A stretch of 48,130 nucleotides of DNA from Bacteroidota bacterium. GTDB taxonomy: Bacteria; Bacteroidota; JABWAT01. This document shows, piece by piece, positions 27,127-36,023 of the stretch. The stretch lies in the NCBI GenBank assembly GCA_017303995.1, contig JAFLBE010000033.1:1-48130 (forward strand), given 5' to 3'. The notes under the pieces are model-generated. The model searched no databases. It saw nothing but the letters and a program-made list of their open reading frames with translations, and was not told the DNA's origin. Positions within the stretch are counted from its first letter, which is position 1. The number at the start of each line of letters is the position of its first letter. The position numbers were made by a program, and so were the translations under genes.

Positions 27127-27528
27127 TTACCCGAAAATTTTACGCCATTTCACATGCTTAAACTGGACTGTTTTTTTAACCGATCCATCGGGTAGTTTTG
27201 TTTCTTCATTAATTCGTTCTGTGGTCGATTGCAGGCAGATCATGCCGGAATCACGTCCCATTAAGTTCATGTGAATGGTAGCAGTCTGATCACCTACTGC
27301 AAGAAGATAGTGTCCCGAAGGATTGCCATTGGTACCCTCTGAAATGGTCTGAAAAATATCTTCACACAATGTTAAAATCTGTGGAAGTATAAAGTCAGGC
27401 GGAATAGCTGACCATCTCAATTGAAGTGGCTTGGGAAGATATTGAAATTGGGTTATCCCGAATTCCTCTTCAAGAGAATGAATTTGATCTTCTGTAAGTT
27501 TATGAGAAAAAACCAGAAACACAGTCAT
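27127..27528 (-). CDS. Csx20-like protein (candidate ring nuclease)
   Basis: 133 residues from ATG 27528, which overlaps the stop of the gene before (ATGA). Features that recall Csx20, an ancillary protein of type III CRISPR systems reported to act on cyclic oligoadenylates: the opening TVFLVFSHKLTEDQ, then FQYLPKPLQLRWSAIPP, a GHYLLAVGDQTATI strand and the closing DGSVKKTVQFKHVKWRK. This is recognition from memory of the family pattern, not from an alignment. If right, the operon is tied to cyclic-nucleotide signalling although no polymerase gene is here. A longer frame from 27588 would lie inside the previous gene. Confidence 0.5.
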   Translation of the reverse strand: MTVFLVFSHKLTEDQIHSLEEEFGITQFQYLPKPLQLRWSAIPPDFILPQILTLCEDIFQTISEGTNGNPSGHYLLAVGDQTATIHMNLMGRDSGMICLQSTTERINEETKLPDGSVKKTVQFKHVKWRKIFG

Positions 27529-28178
27529 GAGCTTTTCCTTAGTAAGTTGTGTTGCTGTTCTGCTGATTTTACCAACCTGTTTAGCCAATTCCGGTCATAA
27601 TCAGCCATCAATTTACATCTGAGCTGATTGGTATCTGGTTGGTTGATACCGGCCTCATTACTCAATATTGTGATGTTGCAGTTAACTAAATTTTGCCTGA
27701 ACAGAAAAATGGATTTTTGGTTTGCCAGTAAAAACATCCAGATATCCCCGGCAATCTGAAGAAAAAGTTTTTGTTTTGTATTCTGATCCATAAACCCGGT
27801 TTGAGATATTTTATCAGCAATCCACAAACGCAGGTCGTCAGCAATCTCAATCAACCGGGTACGGGTCATAATCCAAACCCCGTAATGTTGAAAAAGCATA
27901 GCCAATAATAAATCCGGATTTAACCCCCTTGAATAGGCAGGAAAACAAACTTTTGCTGTCGAAAAACCTTGAGTAAAAATAAACTGTTTTCCTGAATAAA
28001 GCTGGACATAAAATTCAGTTTTCTGAATCCATAAGGAATCAGAAAGCAAACTCGGAATGAGTTTTTCAGAATCGGAAACTACGGTCTTGAATCCTTTGAG
28101 CAGAAAAGTCAGATACTCTACTTCAGAATTAAAACCTGGCGGATTCTGGCTTTTTTGAATAATGCCAGGCAATTTCAT
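27525..28178 (-). CDS. Unknown protein of the leftward operon (217 aa)
   Basis: Mostly helical soluble protein with many Trp, Phe and Leu residues, e.g. LLLAMLFQHYGVWIMTRTR and DIWMFLLANQKSIFLF; no signal peptide or known motif. The start codon follows the stop of the vWA gene without a gap (TAAATG) and its stop overlaps the start of the Csx20-like gene, so all three are translated together. Function unknown. Confidence 0.75.
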   Translation of the reverse strand: MKLPGIIQKSQNPPGFNSEVEYLTFLLKGFKTVVSDSEKLIPSLLSDSLWIQKTEFYVQLYSGKQFIFTQGFSTAKVCFPAYSRGLNPDLLLAMLFQHYGVWIMTRTRLIEIADDLRLWIADKISQTGFMDQNTKQKLFLQIAGDIWMFLLANQKSIFLFRQNLVNCNITILSNEAGINQPDTNQLRCKLMADYDRNWLNRLVKSAEQQHNLLRKSS

Positions 28179-29114
28179 TTATTGTCTTTCCTGGGCAAAG
28201 CTATCACCCTTTTTGTTTAAAAAGTTTGTAACCTGACGGCTCGCTGATTGTATTGACCCCTCACCGGGAATCATCTCAAATCGTTGAACTTTACTACTTT
28301 TCATCCAGTTCGTCCAGTAGTCCTCCAGAATTTGGCGCTCTGATGGATTTAATTGGTTTTTCTGCCGGAATTCAGCAACGATAACCTCCCATTTCTGATC
28401 CTTCAGATTAACTGGAATAAGCCCGGATTCGCCATTTGCGATTTGAGCTTTCAACCGGGGATCCCGAATTACCTTTTCAGCCGACATCCAGGATTGAAAA
28501 TGTTCATCTGCAGGCCTGCCAGCCAGAAATCTGGATTCAAACTGGATATAGCCATCTGTTAGTATAATCAGAATATTTCTAACCTTAACAGTTGGAGAGG
28601 AGGGCACAAAATATCGGGTTAAGTCAAAAGCCATAAACCTCCAGATATCTGCGCCTGCAAAAGTGGGTTCAGAAACCGCACTTTGGTATAAACTATTGGT
28701 TGAAGGCCTGAAACCGGCAAAAAAACGATCAGTTTCCCGCTTTTTCTGAACTGCCGGTACAGATGAAAGATCCAGATCCAACTGATCAAGATTAGCGGAA
28801 AGCGCATTCTCATTGCCGGTAGGTTGTGGAGCAACCAATATCCGGAACTGATCAGCGGAATTCAGGTAAAGTTCTGATTTTACCTTTTCCCTGAAATACT
28901 TCCCGATCACTGAAATCATTGCTGTATCCCGTGTCCACTGATCAGGGTGTTCTGCCGGACTAATCCGGTCAGAAAGATCCAGCAAGAGGGTCAGATTAAT
29001 GGCTTCCCGGACTACCGGTGCAGGCTCAGTTTCTTCGCCACCAGATACCGAGATGGTGATCAGAACACCTGCAGCAAATAAAAACCCTAAAGTGATGAGA
29101 AGTGTTTTTGACAT
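28179..29114 (-). CDS. Membrane-anchored von Willebrand factor A-like protein
   Basis: 311 residues. An N-terminal hydrophobic segment (4-24) acts as signal anchor or signal peptide. The following domain opens with the strand LTLLLDLSDRIS: Asp46, Ser48 and the next acidic residue form a DxSx-type MIDAS, and ILIILTDGYI (Asp187) supplies the last MIDAS Asp. Extracytoplasmic placement is likely. vWA domains bind partners through a metal. It is 3 bp downstream of the four-helix membrane protein, its natural partner. Confidence 0.8.
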   Translation of the reverse strand: MSKTLLITLGFLFAAGVLITISVSGGEETEPAPVVREAINLTLLLDLSDRISPAEHPDQWTRDTAMISVIGKYFREKVKSELYLNSADQFRILVAPQPTGNENALSANLDQLDLDLSSVPAVQKKRETDRFFAGFRPSTNSLYQSAVSEPTFAGADIWRFMAFDLTRYFVPSSPTVKVRNILIILTDGYIQFESRFLAGRPADEHFQSWMSAEKVIRDPRLKAQIANGESGLIPVNLKDQKWEVIVAEFRQKNQLNPSERQILEDYWTNWMKSSKVQRFEMIPGEGSIQSASRQVTNFLNKKGDSFAQERQ

Positions 29115-29117
29115 GAG

Positions 29118-30449
29118 TTACTCCATAATTGTATTTGAGAGAGGGGAATTGTCAACAGAACCCAGATACATAGCCTTAAACCGGTCGAGTTCGATATTGG
29201 ACTGAAGACTGATTTCACGGGCTTTATCAGGCTGACCAAGGCTTGAAAAGTGGCGGTTAACCCATTCCTGCCATCCTGCCAAAAAGGTATTCAGAACAGA
29301 GAACAGTTCATCTCTGCGAATGAAAACGCCGGTCAGTGATTTCTCATAGCTGTCGATGGTTTCTTCCAACCCCTTCATCCGGGTTTCAAGTTCAGCTTTT
29401 GTCCGGTTTAGTCCTTCCAGCTCTTTTTCCAGTTCATCACGAAGGTTTTTACGGTTATTCCAGAGGTTCTTGGCAAACTCCCGGTTTTTTTCTTCCATCA
29501 TGAATTCTGAAAGTAATTTTCCCCAGGCAAAGTAGGCGACGAAACCGAGGATAAAGACCAGATAAAATCGAGGATCGATAAACAACGCACCAAAAGTCCA
29601 GGGTTCTGTTTTAATACCCATCACAAATTCCATGTTATAGCCTTGATAGGTAATCATGAAGGCAAGAACGAAATCAACGATTAACCCTAAAATGATGTAT
29701 ACCGGGCTAATGTATGGTTCTGTGTTTGCACTTTCTGTTTTTAACCCTTTTCTGAAAGGATGGGCCAGGTAACCAAGTCCAAGGATGAAAAACCCACCCA
29801 AAATGATTACCAAAATTGGGGCGCCGGCACGCCATGCCAGTTTGAATGAATTGGGATCAAAAACGGAGTTTAGCAGGTTATGCTGGTTTGATGAAGTAAT
29901 CGTACTGAAATCAATGGTTTTAAACATTGCCATGTACAAGGCAGAACTATAAAACAGAATGAGATAGAGGGTAATGGCAGCAAGGGTGACCGCAAGAAAA
30001 ATATAATTCAGACGGTTGAACGGTGATTCAATTTTAAATTTCTGAGGATCTGTATTGATCTCATCCATCTCACGGGAAAGTAAACTGATTTTGCTTTTCA
30101 CAGGCTCAATTTTTAATTCAGTTAAATTGAGAATATCCTGACCCAGTTGCTGTTTTTCAGGACGAAGTCTCGACAGCACCTGAAGGGCAGAATCCGCAAC
30201 TGACTTGCATGACTTTTTAAATTCACTGTAAACAATAGAAAGGCAATCGGTGATGCTGTTCGGATTGCATTGATGCCGGATCGCAAGTTCCATTCCAAGC
30301 TCATACCACCTGTGATTTTGATTTCCCATTGGAGTTGGTTCTGTATTCGGATGGGTCTGCACGATGCCGGGAAGTTCGTGGGGAACCGGACGTGAACTCT
30401 TTTCTGACTGATGATTGCCATTCATTGTTTGTGTTTTTTCGGGTGTCAT
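29118..30449 (-). CDS. Four-helix membrane protein with coiled coil
   Basis: 443 residues from ATG 30449. The N-terminal 145 residues are soluble with a helical region; transmembrane helices are near 149-169, 208-228, 248-268 and 293-313; a long coiled coil (about 320-372) follows, with LRDELEKELEGLNRTKAELETR. The ends should be cytoplasmic. I do not recognise a family. The longer frame from 30590 would add 47 residues without conserved look and would take up the divergent promoter. First gene of the leftward operon. Confidence 0.8.
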   Translation of the reverse strand: MTPEKTQTMNGNHQSEKSSRPVPHELPGIVQTHPNTEPTPMGNQNHRWYELGMELAIRHQCNPNSITDCLSIVYSEFKKSCKSVADSALQVLSRLRPEKQQLGQDILNLTELKIEPVKSKISLLSREMDEINTDPQKFKIESPFNRLNYIFLAVTLAAITLYLILFYSSALYMAMFKTIDFSTITSSNQHNLLNSVFDPNSFKLAWRAGAPILVIILGGFFILGLGYLAHPFRKGLKTESANTEPYISPVYIILGLIVDFVLAFMITYQGYNMEFVMGIKTEPWTFGALFIDPRFYLVFILGFVAYFAWGKLLSEFMMEEKNREFAKNLWNNRKNLRDELEKELEGLNRTKAELETRMKGLEETIDSYEKSLTGVFIRRDELFSVLNTFLAGWQEWVNRHFSSLGQPDKAREISLQSNIELDRFKAMYLGSVDNSPLSNTIME

Positions 30450-30699
30450 GGGAGCCTCTGTTTGGTTTTGTATTTTGGGATTCGGGAGTCTATACCACAA
30501 CAGAGTGTTTTTGTCGGGGAAATTTAAAATATAACAAAAAAAACTTTCCACAGGACAAGATTTAATACTTTGTGTTCGGAAATCCAACATGAGTTAATTG
30601 ACCAGGGTTAGAAGATCTTTTCACAAGACAACCTGATTTATGAATTTGCCTTTACTTTGGAATTCTGATATTTTAACAATCAAATAGTGAAAGGCACTT
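30450..30699. promoter_or_regulatory. Divergent promoter region of the island
   Basis: About 250 bp between two start codons in opposite directions (30449 leftward, 30700 rightward). It must hold the promoters of both operons, so the two are probably controlled together. I see AT-rich stretches (AATATAACAAAAAAAACTTT near 30530) but no clear -35/-10 pair. AAAGGCA lies 6 bp before the rightward start. Confidence 0.5.
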
Positions 30700-31197
30700 A
30701 TGCCAAGAATATTTGATCCCGAAGCCTATTTTGACTCTTTTGTCAAAATGACATCAAAAATTCATGAGAAACCCAGACAGGATGAATTTGACCCTCAGTG
30801 GGACAAACAAAAGTTCGGAACAAAATGGTATTTACCGGATCGGCTCGTCAAATTCAGTGAGCTGCATGAAGCCCCTGCGTCACGCAATATTAAATCCTCG
30901 AATCGCCCGGGGGTAGTAGTTTTAGAACCTTTCAAGGGGAAAAATCCAAAAACCCTATGGTGTCCAATGTCCCATCAGCTTCATGGTGAAAACACAAAGG
31001 TTATTATTTATGGATGCCCCTCTGATGACGCTGAATTTGGTTGGATATATGTTTTATTTTCTCAATGGGTAAAACCTGGAAGGCTAAATGGACCCGGGTT
31101 AAAGTTGCCTGAAGCTACTTACCAAAAATTTCTTGATGTTTATAACAAATGGATGATTGAACAAGAGCCAAAACTCAATTCACAGGCGAAATTATGA
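30700..31197 (+). CDS. Unknown protein, first of the rightward operon (165 aa)
   Basis: Soluble protein with many Trp, Pro and Lys residues. Notable parts are FGTKWYLPDRLVKFSELHEAP, LWCPMSHQLHGENTKV (Cys and two His) and AEFGWIYVLFSQWVKPGRLNGPG. The Cys/His content could bind a metal but has no CxxC pair. Not recognised. It overlaps the next gene by 4 bp (ATGA). Confidence 0.7.
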   Translation: MPRIFDPEAYFDSFVKMTSKIHEKPRQDEFDPQWDKQKFGTKWYLPDRLVKFSELHEAPASRNIKSSNRPGVVVLEPFKGKNPKTLWCPMSHQLHGENTKVIIYGCPSDDAEFGWIYVLFSQWVKPGRLNGPGLKLPEATYQKFLDVYNKWMIEQEPKLNSQAKL

Positions 31198-32387
31198 CTG
31201 ATAAAGGAATACAACAGGAACTGGATCTTCGCCGGAACTTTGAAATTCTTGGAAATCCAAGTGGGATCCCAAATAAGACTGTTGAGAAAGCATGGAATGA
31301 TATTTTTGGCACGATTTCAAAAATGTTGAATTCATTTCCTCAATGGCGCGAATTAATCAGGAAAGACCCGGATTGGATTAATACGGAATATGATTTTTGT
31401 CTTAAAATTTATGAGAAATTTAGTGAGAGATTAAAAAGGAATTCAATCGATGAATATGGTGCTTATCTCCTTACCATTTCTAAAAATGAATTATTCAACA
31501 AGGACAATAAAATAAAACCGACCATTAAGGGTTTTCGTAAAGTTTTTAATGAATTGATCAAGGATTTAAAAATAAACGGAATTATATACTCTGTAAGCAT
31601 TGAGCTTGATATAGTAAAGTCGAAAATTGTATTTGACAAAACGAAAACCGTTCTACCTGCTGTTTCTTTTGAAGAAATTTCACATATAGCACTAAACAGC
31701 CTTTCTGAAATTAGTTTCAATTTCAAAAAAGAACCTTTTAATGATAACTATAAAGAACATCTAAAAATACTTGTCATTGAAGTATTGAAAGAAAGTCAAT
31801 CTCCTGTCTGGATTGGAGACCTTAGGGTAGCTCTAATTGAAGCGTTAAACCTCGACCCGGAAATTGAAATCAAGGACGATGAAACTGATGCCGATTCAGA
31901 TGACTTTCATTCTGAAAAAACAGAACATGAAAAATGGATTGGTTCAGGAGAACTGGATACTGGACAGATTGCAACACTATCTGCTTTTGCAAAGGACGTC
32001 TACTTTAAGCGCTTTTCAATTTTTTTAAAACAATCAGGGTCTAAAGTTGATATTTGGAGATATGTGCTTTATCACAAAATAGGGGAAGACTGGAAGGGAA
32101 TTCATGTTGTTGAAGCAATAAACCTTTATTTTGGTTCCTCAGTTATCAGTAGTGCAACCTTAACACAATGGTTGTCTGGCAGACTAAATCTGGATGATGC
32201 AGATAAAAATATCAATGAAGCTATCATGATGGTTATCGGATCAAATGTTCAGCTTGCTTCGGCTGCATTTAATTTATCCGAATCAATTAAAATCGAAACC
32301 GCAAGGGAATTGGGTTTGAAATTGCCGGACACAATTTGTGCCGTCATCCAGAATAAAATTAATAAAAATACCGGGTTGAAGAACTAA
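31194..32387 (+). CDS. Unknown protein, second of the rightward operon (397 aa)
   Basis: Mostly helical. A central acidic linker (about 224-245: KDDETDADSDDF and so on) divides the protein into an N-terminal half of about 220 residues and a C-terminal half containing VDIWRYVLYHKIGEDWKGIHVVEAINLYFG, which might be a helical repeat or a DNA-binding-like domain. No motif recognised. It lies between two other operon genes with a 4-bp overlap upstream and 22 bp downstream. Confidence 0.72.
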   Translation: MTDKGIQQELDLRRNFEILGNPSGIPNKTVEKAWNDIFGTISKMLNSFPQWRELIRKDPDWINTEYDFCLKIYEKFSERLKRNSIDEYGAYLLTISKNELFNKDNKIKPTIKGFRKVFNELIKDLKINGIIYSVSIELDIVKSKIVFDKTKTVLPAVSFEEISHIALNSLSEISFNFKKEPFNDNYKEHLKILVIEVLKESQSPVWIGDLRVALIEALNLDPEIEIKDDETDADSDDFHSEKTEHEKWIGSGELDTGQIATLSAFAKDVYFKRFSIFLKQSGSKVDIWRYVLYHKIGEDWKGIHVVEAINLYFGSSVISSATLTQWLSGRLNLDDADKNINEAIMMVIGSNVQLASAAFNLSESIKIETARELGLKLPDTICAVIQNKINKNTGLKN

Positions 32388-32409
32388 CCTGAAGTGAAAT
32401 GGAATTATT

Positions 32410-33528
32410 ATGATAATCAAAAATCCCGATCGACTTATTTCAATTCTTAATATAGAGCTTCCCCTTGAAGAAAGAAAACGAGTTTTAGAGCTTTTTAAAG
32501 CTGAGAACCCTGATTTTAGTGTTTTACAGGACATGACACTTAGTGAAGAACCCTTTATAACCCATAGTCCTGATTTTGGTTCCATTGCTATGGAAATCTT
32601 TTCGGGTAAACCACCCAAAGCAGGTGAAATCTGGAATTTGGAAAATGTTAAAGCGTTCCAGATTCTATTAACGACCCAAATTCAAATTAATGATGATACC
32701 TCCATTTGGAGAGGGCTCCCTGTTTTTTCAGATTCAGATATGGTAAGTGACTCATGTTTTGTTGGAAAGGGTACAGAATTTTTTCCTGAGAAAACCTGGA
32801 TCATCGACTTCAGGGAAACCATTATCTGTGAAAATAGCAAACTGAAACGATTGGTAGACCGGACACCAGCTACATGGTCTTCTGTTTTATTTCATGCAGA
32901 ATGGAATCATATCACCTGGCTGTCTGACTCAAAATTTGAAACAGGTTCAGGCATAGAGGTTTTACTTCCTGAAGGATTACTTCACGGAAGTGAACAGGCC
33001 GATGAAGATGATGCCGATCATCGTGAATTTATGATGAATAAATACCGTCATTGGTGGGAAGTATTTTTAAAATACCCTGCGGAATTATTATTCACTCCGG
33101 TTGAAGAAGAACAGAAACCAGTAATTTTAATTTTAAGTCGACCAGATTTTGCCTATCAGCACCGTCTTGCTGCCTCAACTTCAAGTGCGGTTCCTTCATT
33201 TTATGATGAAGGCGTTAGTTTACTTTATACGTCTGATGATCTTGAAATTAAACTGGTTTTCGATTCTGAGTTTTTGTACATCGGTGTTTTTCAGTTAAAT
33301 GATGATAAACTGCCGTTGAAATTATATCTCGAACTTTCTGGTCTTTCATTGCTTCCATTTCATGCTGACAGTGACCAGAACCTGAACCGTGCAATTTTTA
33401 AAATTCCTGCAGATAGCAATTTAGAAGCAATACTGAAAAGTGAATTTACACTTTCAATCAGGGATGAATCGGATGGGTATCTTTTCGAACAAGACTTCCT
33501 GATCGAATTTAGACCAGGAAGTAAATAA
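32410..33528 (+). CDS. Unknown protein, third of the rightward operon (372 aa)
   Basis: An acidic protein with a helical start (1-30), a beta-rich middle and an Asp/Glu patch EQADEDDADHRE (about 196-207) followed by WWEVFLKYP. The last 110 residues alternate in a beta-sandwich manner (LEIKLVFDSEFLYIGVFQLND, LKLYLELSGLSLLPF). Not recognised. Its stop and the next start share a base (TAATG), so it is coupled to the Lon-like gene and may be its substrate, sensor or scaffold. Confidence 0.72.
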   Translation: MIIKNPDRLISILNIELPLEERKRVLELFKAENPDFSVLQDMTLSEEPFITHSPDFGSIAMEIFSGKPPKAGEIWNLENVKAFQILLTTQIQINDDTSIWRGLPVFSDSDMVSDSCFVGKGTEFFPEKTWIIDFRETIICENSKLKRLVDRTPATWSSVLFHAEWNHITWLSDSKFETGSGIEVLLPEGLLHGSEQADEDDADHREFMMNKYRHWWEVFLKYPAELLFTPVEEEQKPVILILSRPDFAYQHRLAASTSSAVPSFYDEGVSLLYTSDDLEIKLVFDSEFLYIGVFQLNDDKLPLKLYLELSGLSLLPFHADSDQNLNRAIFKIPADSNLEAILKSEFTLSIRDESDGYLFEQDFLIEFRPGSK

Positions 33529-34700
33529 TGGATAACTGGCATTTACTCGCTGATAACGTTAATCTTGCCGTTTTAGATTTTGTTGAAAACAATAAAACAA
33601 AAAAGGATTATAAACAACGATTTGAAGATTTCCTTGTTTCAAAAATAGGTGAAGACCGTTATTATCTTCTTAACCCTGCATCACGGAATTTAATTGAGAA
33701 ATCAGATATAAGAAGTTCGATTAGCAGGGGAAATTATAATTTACCATCTCCTGAAATCGGGGAAGCCTACCTTCTCACTGTTGACCAATCTAATAAGGGC
33801 GTAATACTAAAAATTAAACAGGAAAAAGGGAATATCGATGGCGCAACCCGGATTGCTGAAATGGACAACTTTTTATTTAAACTCCATCAATTTCTAAGAG
33901 GGGAATTAAAGGAAAAACTTTGGCCAAATAAACAATTTTTTTACTATGATTTTTACCAGACTAAAAATTCCCCCGAGATAACCACACTATTGGGAAATAA
34001 AATATCAGATGGAAAAAACATATACGGACGATCCCTTGAACTTCCTCTTTTTCTATCGTGGATATCTCTCCTGATTGGAAAATCAATTCCAAAAAATATA
34101 GCAGCAACCGGTAGTCTTAAAATTGAAGGCAGGCAAATTGGTGTAAAATGGGTGAATGGAGTTGATTACAAAATCGATTCCCTCGGATATGAAATTCCTG
34201 GAATAACCCGCTGTTTTATACCAGTTGATTGCCCGGCACCGGAAAAAAGAGAAGGTATCTCTGTCATTCCGGTTTCTGATGTAAATGAGGTTTTAAAAGA
34301 AGTTTTTGGGCAATCACTAATTGAAATAATTGATTACCTGATTTCTCAACAGGATTATCTTGGTAGTATTGAATCAGTCTGGGTGAAAATTGAAAGTGAA
34401 TTTGGTAGAAAAAAACCAGTTAACTCCCTCAAATATAAATTCAATGATGCACCCAAATATAAAGTACGCGATCAGTATAACCCTCTGTTACTTAATGATA
34501 TTACAATTGATTTGCCAAAACCAACACCTCCGTCAATCGTGTTCGATAACTTTAGACCTGCCTGGTTGGTTGCAAGTCTAAGTATGCCGCTTTTTAATCA
34601 TGGGATTATTGGAACCTATAATGATGTTCAAAAAAACATTACTATAATTGGCTCCGACGATACTGATTTTGAAATTGGAACAACCTGCAAGGAAATCTGA
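33528..34700 (+). CDS. Lon-like (S16) protease-domain protein
   Basis: 390 residues without an AAA+ domain. Residues about 80-262 follow the Lon protease fold: YGRSLELPLFLSWISLLIG (Ser169), AATGSLKIEG, NGVDYKID (Lys215), CFIPVDCP and VSDVNEVLKEVFG. Ser169 and Lys215 sit where Lon has its catalytic dyad, 46 residues apart against 43 in E. coli Lon, with a three-residue insertion between. BrxL in this window has lost these residues. A peptidase without its own ATPase suggests use on a defined substrate. Residues 270-390 are unknown. A second frame carries on well past the stop, so the C-terminus may be frameshifted. Confidence 0.7.
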   Translation: MDNWHLLADNVNLAVLDFVENNKTKKDYKQRFEDFLVSKIGEDRYYLLNPASRNLIEKSDIRSSISRGNYNLPSPEIGEAYLLTVDQSNKGVILKIKQEKGNIDGATRIAEMDNFLFKLHQFLRGELKEKLWPNKQFFYYDFYQTKNSPEITTLLGNKISDGKNIYGRSLELPLFLSWISLLIGKSIPKNIAATGSLKIEGRQIGVKWVNGVDYKIDSLGYEIPGITRCFIPVDCPAPEKREGISVIPVSDVNEVLKEVFGQSLIEIIDYLISQQDYLGSIESVWVKIESEFGRKKPVNSLKYKFNDAPKYKVRDQYNPLLLNDITIDLPKPTPPSIVFDNFRPAWLVASLSMPLFNHGIIGTYNDVQKNITIIGSDDTDFEIGTTCKEI

Positions 34701-34743
34701 AACAGGGGAACAATATTATTTTTAAGTCAATTGACGGTAGTTT

Positions 34744-35646
34744 TCAAATTGAAATTAATCTGCCTATGACTTCGCAGAACCGGTTTGCATTTTCCTCAAC
34801 TGTAGTGAGAGATAACCGGCACTTTTCATTTTCTTTCTTGCGGTAAATTTCTCTTGCCCCTAATTCTGCTATTAAGGCAACATAGTCATCAACTTCCTTT
34901 TTTCTGTCGGGCAGGTATTTTTGAAGCTTAATTTGTGACGGAAAATAAACGTCCAGACTTCCTCCTGTTCTGTTCATCAGACTGAGTCCATTCGAACCCG
35001 TTTCCGGAGAAAATATTCTCAATGAAAACCCATTTTCTCCCATTGTATTGAACATGATTTTGTTTCTTTTAACCGAAGTATTCTCGAGAATTCGTGTTTC
35101 ACCGAAAAACGTATAAAAATGGCTGACTAACCGGCTCTTTTTCATTTTATCAGAAAGTGAAACCGATTTCTGGTTATTTCCTTTTCCTTGGATCACATAA
35201 TAATCCAAAAGGGAAGTCAGCAGTTTTATACTTTGAGACGTCTGAGTTCCCTCGAAATCGGATCCAACTTTTTCCAAATGATGGAAAATCTCTTCAAGTG
35301 AAAGATCGCAAGAACCAAAACCCCGTTTTCCAATGATGGAATAAACTGGCAAAGGCTGACCTGTCCTGTAGTTTCTGAGTTGTTTTTCATCCTCATGGCC
35401 CAATTCAACTTCAATATACCCCCATTTCTCCGTTCCTTTTTTAATAACAAAGTCAGGCCGGCCTACGGCATCAAATTCTTCAGTAGTCAGGTTGGGAGAT
35501 GGATAAATGACACAGTCTGTAGGGATATTCAGTTTTGAAAAAACAAAATCTCTTATTTCCTTAACCATCAACAGATGAAATAAACTGATATTGACTCTGT
35601 TCTCAGGTTTGGCTGTATCTTCTTTGAAGTGGATTTCTTTTGTCAT
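34744..35646 (-). CDS. Nuclease-like protein of PD-(D/E)XK type (300 aa)
   Basis: The N-terminal half has GRPDFVIKK (Asp65), then a strand WGYIEVELGHED with Glu79-Val-Glu81, a D...ExE variant of the PD-(D/E)XK nuclease core, and RNYRTGQPLPVYSIIGKRGFG as following strands. The C-terminal half (about 170-300) has no match. It runs toward the Lon-like gene, 43 bp apart, and inside the right inverted repeat. The missing Lys of ExK leaves activity open. Confidence 0.65.
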   Translation of the reverse strand: MTKEIHFKEDTAKPENRVNISLFHLLMVKEIRDFVFSKLNIPTDCVIYPSPNLTTEEFDAVGRPDFVIKKGTEKWGYIEVELGHEDEKQLRNYRTGQPLPVYSIIGKRGFGSCDLSLEEIFHHLEKVGSDFEGTQTSQSIKLLTSLLDYYVIQGKGNNQKSVSLSDKMKKSRLVSHFYTFFGETRILENTSVKRNKIMFNTMGENGFSLRIFSPETGSNGLSLMNRTGGSLDVYFPSQIKLQKYLPDRKKEVDDYVALIAELGAREIYRKKENEKCRLSLTTVEENANRFCEVIGRLISI

Positions 35647-35712
35647 GGTAGTTTTTGTGTTTGTGAAGGAGAATTGTTGAAAACATTTAGAATGTTAGAC
35701 TGAACTTAGTCA

Positions 35713-35732
35713 GTCCCGAACACAATCGGGGA
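35713..35732. other. Perfect-stem hairpin upstream of the nuclease-like gene
   Basis: TCCCGA and TCGGGGA form a short GC stem around ACACAA. No T run follows in either direction, so it is more likely a protein site or an RNA leader hairpin of the leftward nuclease gene than a terminator. Confidence 0.45.
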
Positions 35733-35843
35733 TACCGTATTCTATGTTTGTAAATCAAGTCAGTTGTCATTAGTTAACTTGAAATTTTGGGTTCGATCTG
35801 ATCTGGTCACTTATTTTTCAAAGTCATTTGAGTTTATTCTATT

Positions 35844-35967
35844 GGGCTTCTCTAAAAACCTCAACAAATGTCATCCTCTTCAAGGTTCGTTTACAAACTG
35901 CGGATCCGGTGAAAATTGGAAACGTGTTTGGGCTAACGAAGTTTTGCGAAGCTCATCAATTATAAAG
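35844..35967 (-). repeat. Right copy of the inverted repeat bounding the 9-kb island
   Basis: Reverse-complement partner of 27035-27112. The parts CTCTAAAAACCTCAAC, ATGTCATCCTC, TTGGGCTAACGAAGTT and GCGAAGCTCATCAATTATAA match, with about 45 bp extra between the inner and outer parts. Confidence 0.75.
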
Positions 35968-36023
35968 TGATAAATAATGTTTTTAGAAATGCCCCAAAAA
36001 GGAGATTAATCCTGAGTGTTTAG

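Noticed and set aside
36000-36022. ATCCTGAGTG as a repeat relic
   Set aside because: Only the last third of the repeat is matched.
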